Shown piece by piece: positions 62,784 through 64,000 of a DNA stretch of 64,000 bases. Numbering within the stretch: position 1 is the stretch's first letter; every line of letters starts with the position of its first letter. Both the position numbers and the translations under genes were made by a program. The notes beneath the pieces were generated by a model. The model searched no databases, was not told the origin of the DNA, and saw only the letters and a list, made by a program, of their open reading frames with translations. This DNA is from Adiantum capillus-veneris (lineage: Eukaryota > Streptophyta > Polypodiopsida > Polypodiales > Pteridaceae). The stretch covers positions 66,320,895 through 66,384,894 of the forward strand of contig CM043963.1 in NCBI GenBank assembly GCA_014529385.2, read 5' to 3'.

Positions 62784-62976
62784 GTGACATCCACAAGATA
62801 ATTCACTTCTTCATTTCATATGACAAGCAACATGACACACATTTTGTTCAACACTGTTTTCTGAAACATGCGGAATGGCTAAAGCAATTTGGTCTAAATA
62901 TAAAACGTCATTGGGTATGGTCTGATGGAGCAGCTTCACAATTCAAAGCAAGAAGACCATTCTATTTCCTTGCCAG
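62784..62976 (+). CDS. DDE-like transposase gene, exon 3
   Basis: Acceptor TTATGCAG, donor GTATAC, 193 bases. Encodes DIHKIIHFFISYDKQHDTHF, then HAEWLKQFGLNIKRHWVWSD, GAASQFKARRPFYFLA. The SDGAASQFK motif holds the probable second catalytic Asp. It joins exon 4 in frame (AG|A, Arg). Confidence 0.65.
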
Positions 62977-63160
62977 GTATACCATGTTCTAACAAACATG
63001 ATCCGAAGGTGGTTTTAATATAGAGACCTATCATAGTGGCATTAAAGTTGTAATAAAATGCTTGTCTAACATCAGTAATATTATAATACGTGTTTTTTTT
63101 TGGTAATTTTATCGTGCCAAGAGTATATTAATCTTCTTCTATCCATTGAATAAATTGCAG

Positions 63161-63383
63161 ATACAGTGTTTTTACGGGATGGAAAATGTCTTGGAACTTT
63201 TTTGGATCCGTACATGGTAAGGGAGAACACAACGGTGCGGGAGCAGTGATAAAAAGGTCTTTAACTCAATACCAATTGCAGCCAAACTGCCCAAAGATAG
63301 ACTGTGCTACAGATGTTGTGGCATTATTGAGACGGACCTTGTCAGATGGTGCTACAGCCACCTATACATCCCAGGCCTGTTAT
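63161..63383 (+). CDS. DDE-like transposase gene, exon 4
   Basis: Acceptor AATTGCAG, donor GTAAGC, 223 bases. Encodes YSVFTGWKMSWNFFGSVHGK, GEHNGAGAVIKRSLTQYQL and further sequence to YTSQACY. The HGKGE..GAGAVIKR motif marks the end of the catalytic core and likely supplies the third acidic residue (Glu or nearby Asp). Downstream joining is uncertain because the next open frame is in a different phase. Confidence 0.65.
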
Positions 63384-63558
63384 GTAAGCATGATTTTTTG
63401 GGTGATTGAATTGGGGAATGTCGAAAGGGGAAAAAATTTGGGATGTGAAGGCTGTAAAAAATACACGCTCAATGCACTCTCTTTTTGCATATTCAGAGCA
63501 TGATACAACTGATTTGAGAACACGTTCACTGTCTTGTTTCTGTAGTGCATGTAAACAG

Positions 63559-64000
63559 GAAAAGTGGAGGAGATGTGTGAGCAAGCACACGTTCCTTTCT
63601 GGACATACCTTATTTTGGAGCCTACAGAAGAAGGGGAAGACGATGACGACGAAATAAATGAGGATGCAGCATATGAAGGACACTATGACACCCTCAGTCA
63701 AGCTCTTATTGTTGGTGATAATTTTGCTGTTCCCGCACCAAATGACAATGAAGAAAAAGTGGATTTCTATATAGTGAAATGCACTGTAGCTATTCAAGAG
63801 TTTCATTCAGACACTGAAGATGACTGGGGCAATATCATTGGGCGAGGATCCTATGCTATCAAAGGGTTTTACTATCGTATGATAAATGAGCAGACCTACG
63901 AGCTTTTGGAAAAAAAGCCAGAGGTGTTCATATATTCACATCTTGTTCGGGCAATCAAAATCCCCATGATACCCCATCCCAGCAACTCAAAACTATATAC
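63559..64000 (+). CDS. DDE-like transposase gene, C-terminal exon, runs off window
   Basis: Open to the window end. Encodes VEEMCEQAHVPFWTYLILEP, an acidic run (EEGEDDDDEINEDA), then VDFYIVKCTVAIQEFHSDTE, WGNIIGRGSYAIKGFYYRM and later YSHLVRAIKIPMIP. The pattern of the end (Y.V.C......DD..G..I.RGS..IKGFYY) suits the C-terminal domain of the same protein group. The acceptor (AAACAG) does not restore the phase of exon 4, so either a small exon lies between or a frameshift has occurred. The stop codon is beyond the window. Confidence 0.55.

Overview
The window looks like nuclear DNA of a land plant made almost entirely of transposable elements. Evidence: plant-type LTR retrotransposons with plant primer-binding sites (initiator Met tRNA and Asp tRNA), AGGGTTT teloboxes, many long CT/GA microsatellites, GT-AG introns, nested insertions and no intact host gene. 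The mix (LINE with plant-type ORFs, hAT, a helicase-endonuclease Helitron remnant, a transposase of a type I associate with animals) would suit a large genome such as a fern or other seedless plant, but that is a guess; the species cannot be read from the sequence. One 13-base N gap lies at 10005-10017. Layout, left to right. 1-1.7 kb: nothing identifiable. 1.7-5.6 kb: scrambled plus-strand LINE pieces (C-terminal zinc-binding tail at 1.7-2.0 kb; ORF1 and endonuclease at 3.7-5.6 kb). 5.6-17.4 kb: minus-strand Ty3/gypsy elements (family 1) with several LTR copies, a decayed gag-pol, and a plus-strand hAT transposase between them; at 14.9-17.4 kb further gag and LTR pieces are interleaved. 17.4-26.2 kb: a second LTR family (family 2, LTRs of about 1.2 kb at 17.4, 21.1 and 23.4 kb) whose two visible internal regions carry gag, or gag plus protease, but no reverse transcriptase or integrase. 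22.7-23.4 kb: a plus-strand LTR with primer site, truncated. 26.2-27.7 kb: another gypsy remnant carrying a clean 342-bp hAT-like MITE. 28.3-29.5 kb: minus-strand helicase-endonuclease (Helentron-like) remnant. 29.5-34.9 kb: two 1.3-1.6 kb direct repeats with a polypurine tract enclosing about 2.2 kb that encodes an acidic protein unlike gag or pol. 35.6-46.2 kb: a complete 10.5-kb minus-strand LTR element with 5-bp TSDs (TCCCG), Asp-tRNA primer site, gag-like and retropepsin-like ORFs, no RT or integrase, and a 3-kb non-coding leader holding a spaced series of 24-bp palindromes. 47.1-55.8 kb: a plus-strand copia element split inside its protease active-site motif by a younger 5.5-kb minus-strand copia element (192-bp LTRs, TSD GCTAC). 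56-59 kb: LTR-like and unassigned DNA. 59.2-64 kb: an intron-containing DDE-like transposase gene whose first intron holds a 173-bp tandem array. How the parts relate: these are not pathway genes; the relations are between elements (insertion, deletion, template switching). The best candidates for something undescribed are the palindrome-bearing 10.5-kb element, the helicase-endonuclease remnant and the transposase gene at the right end.
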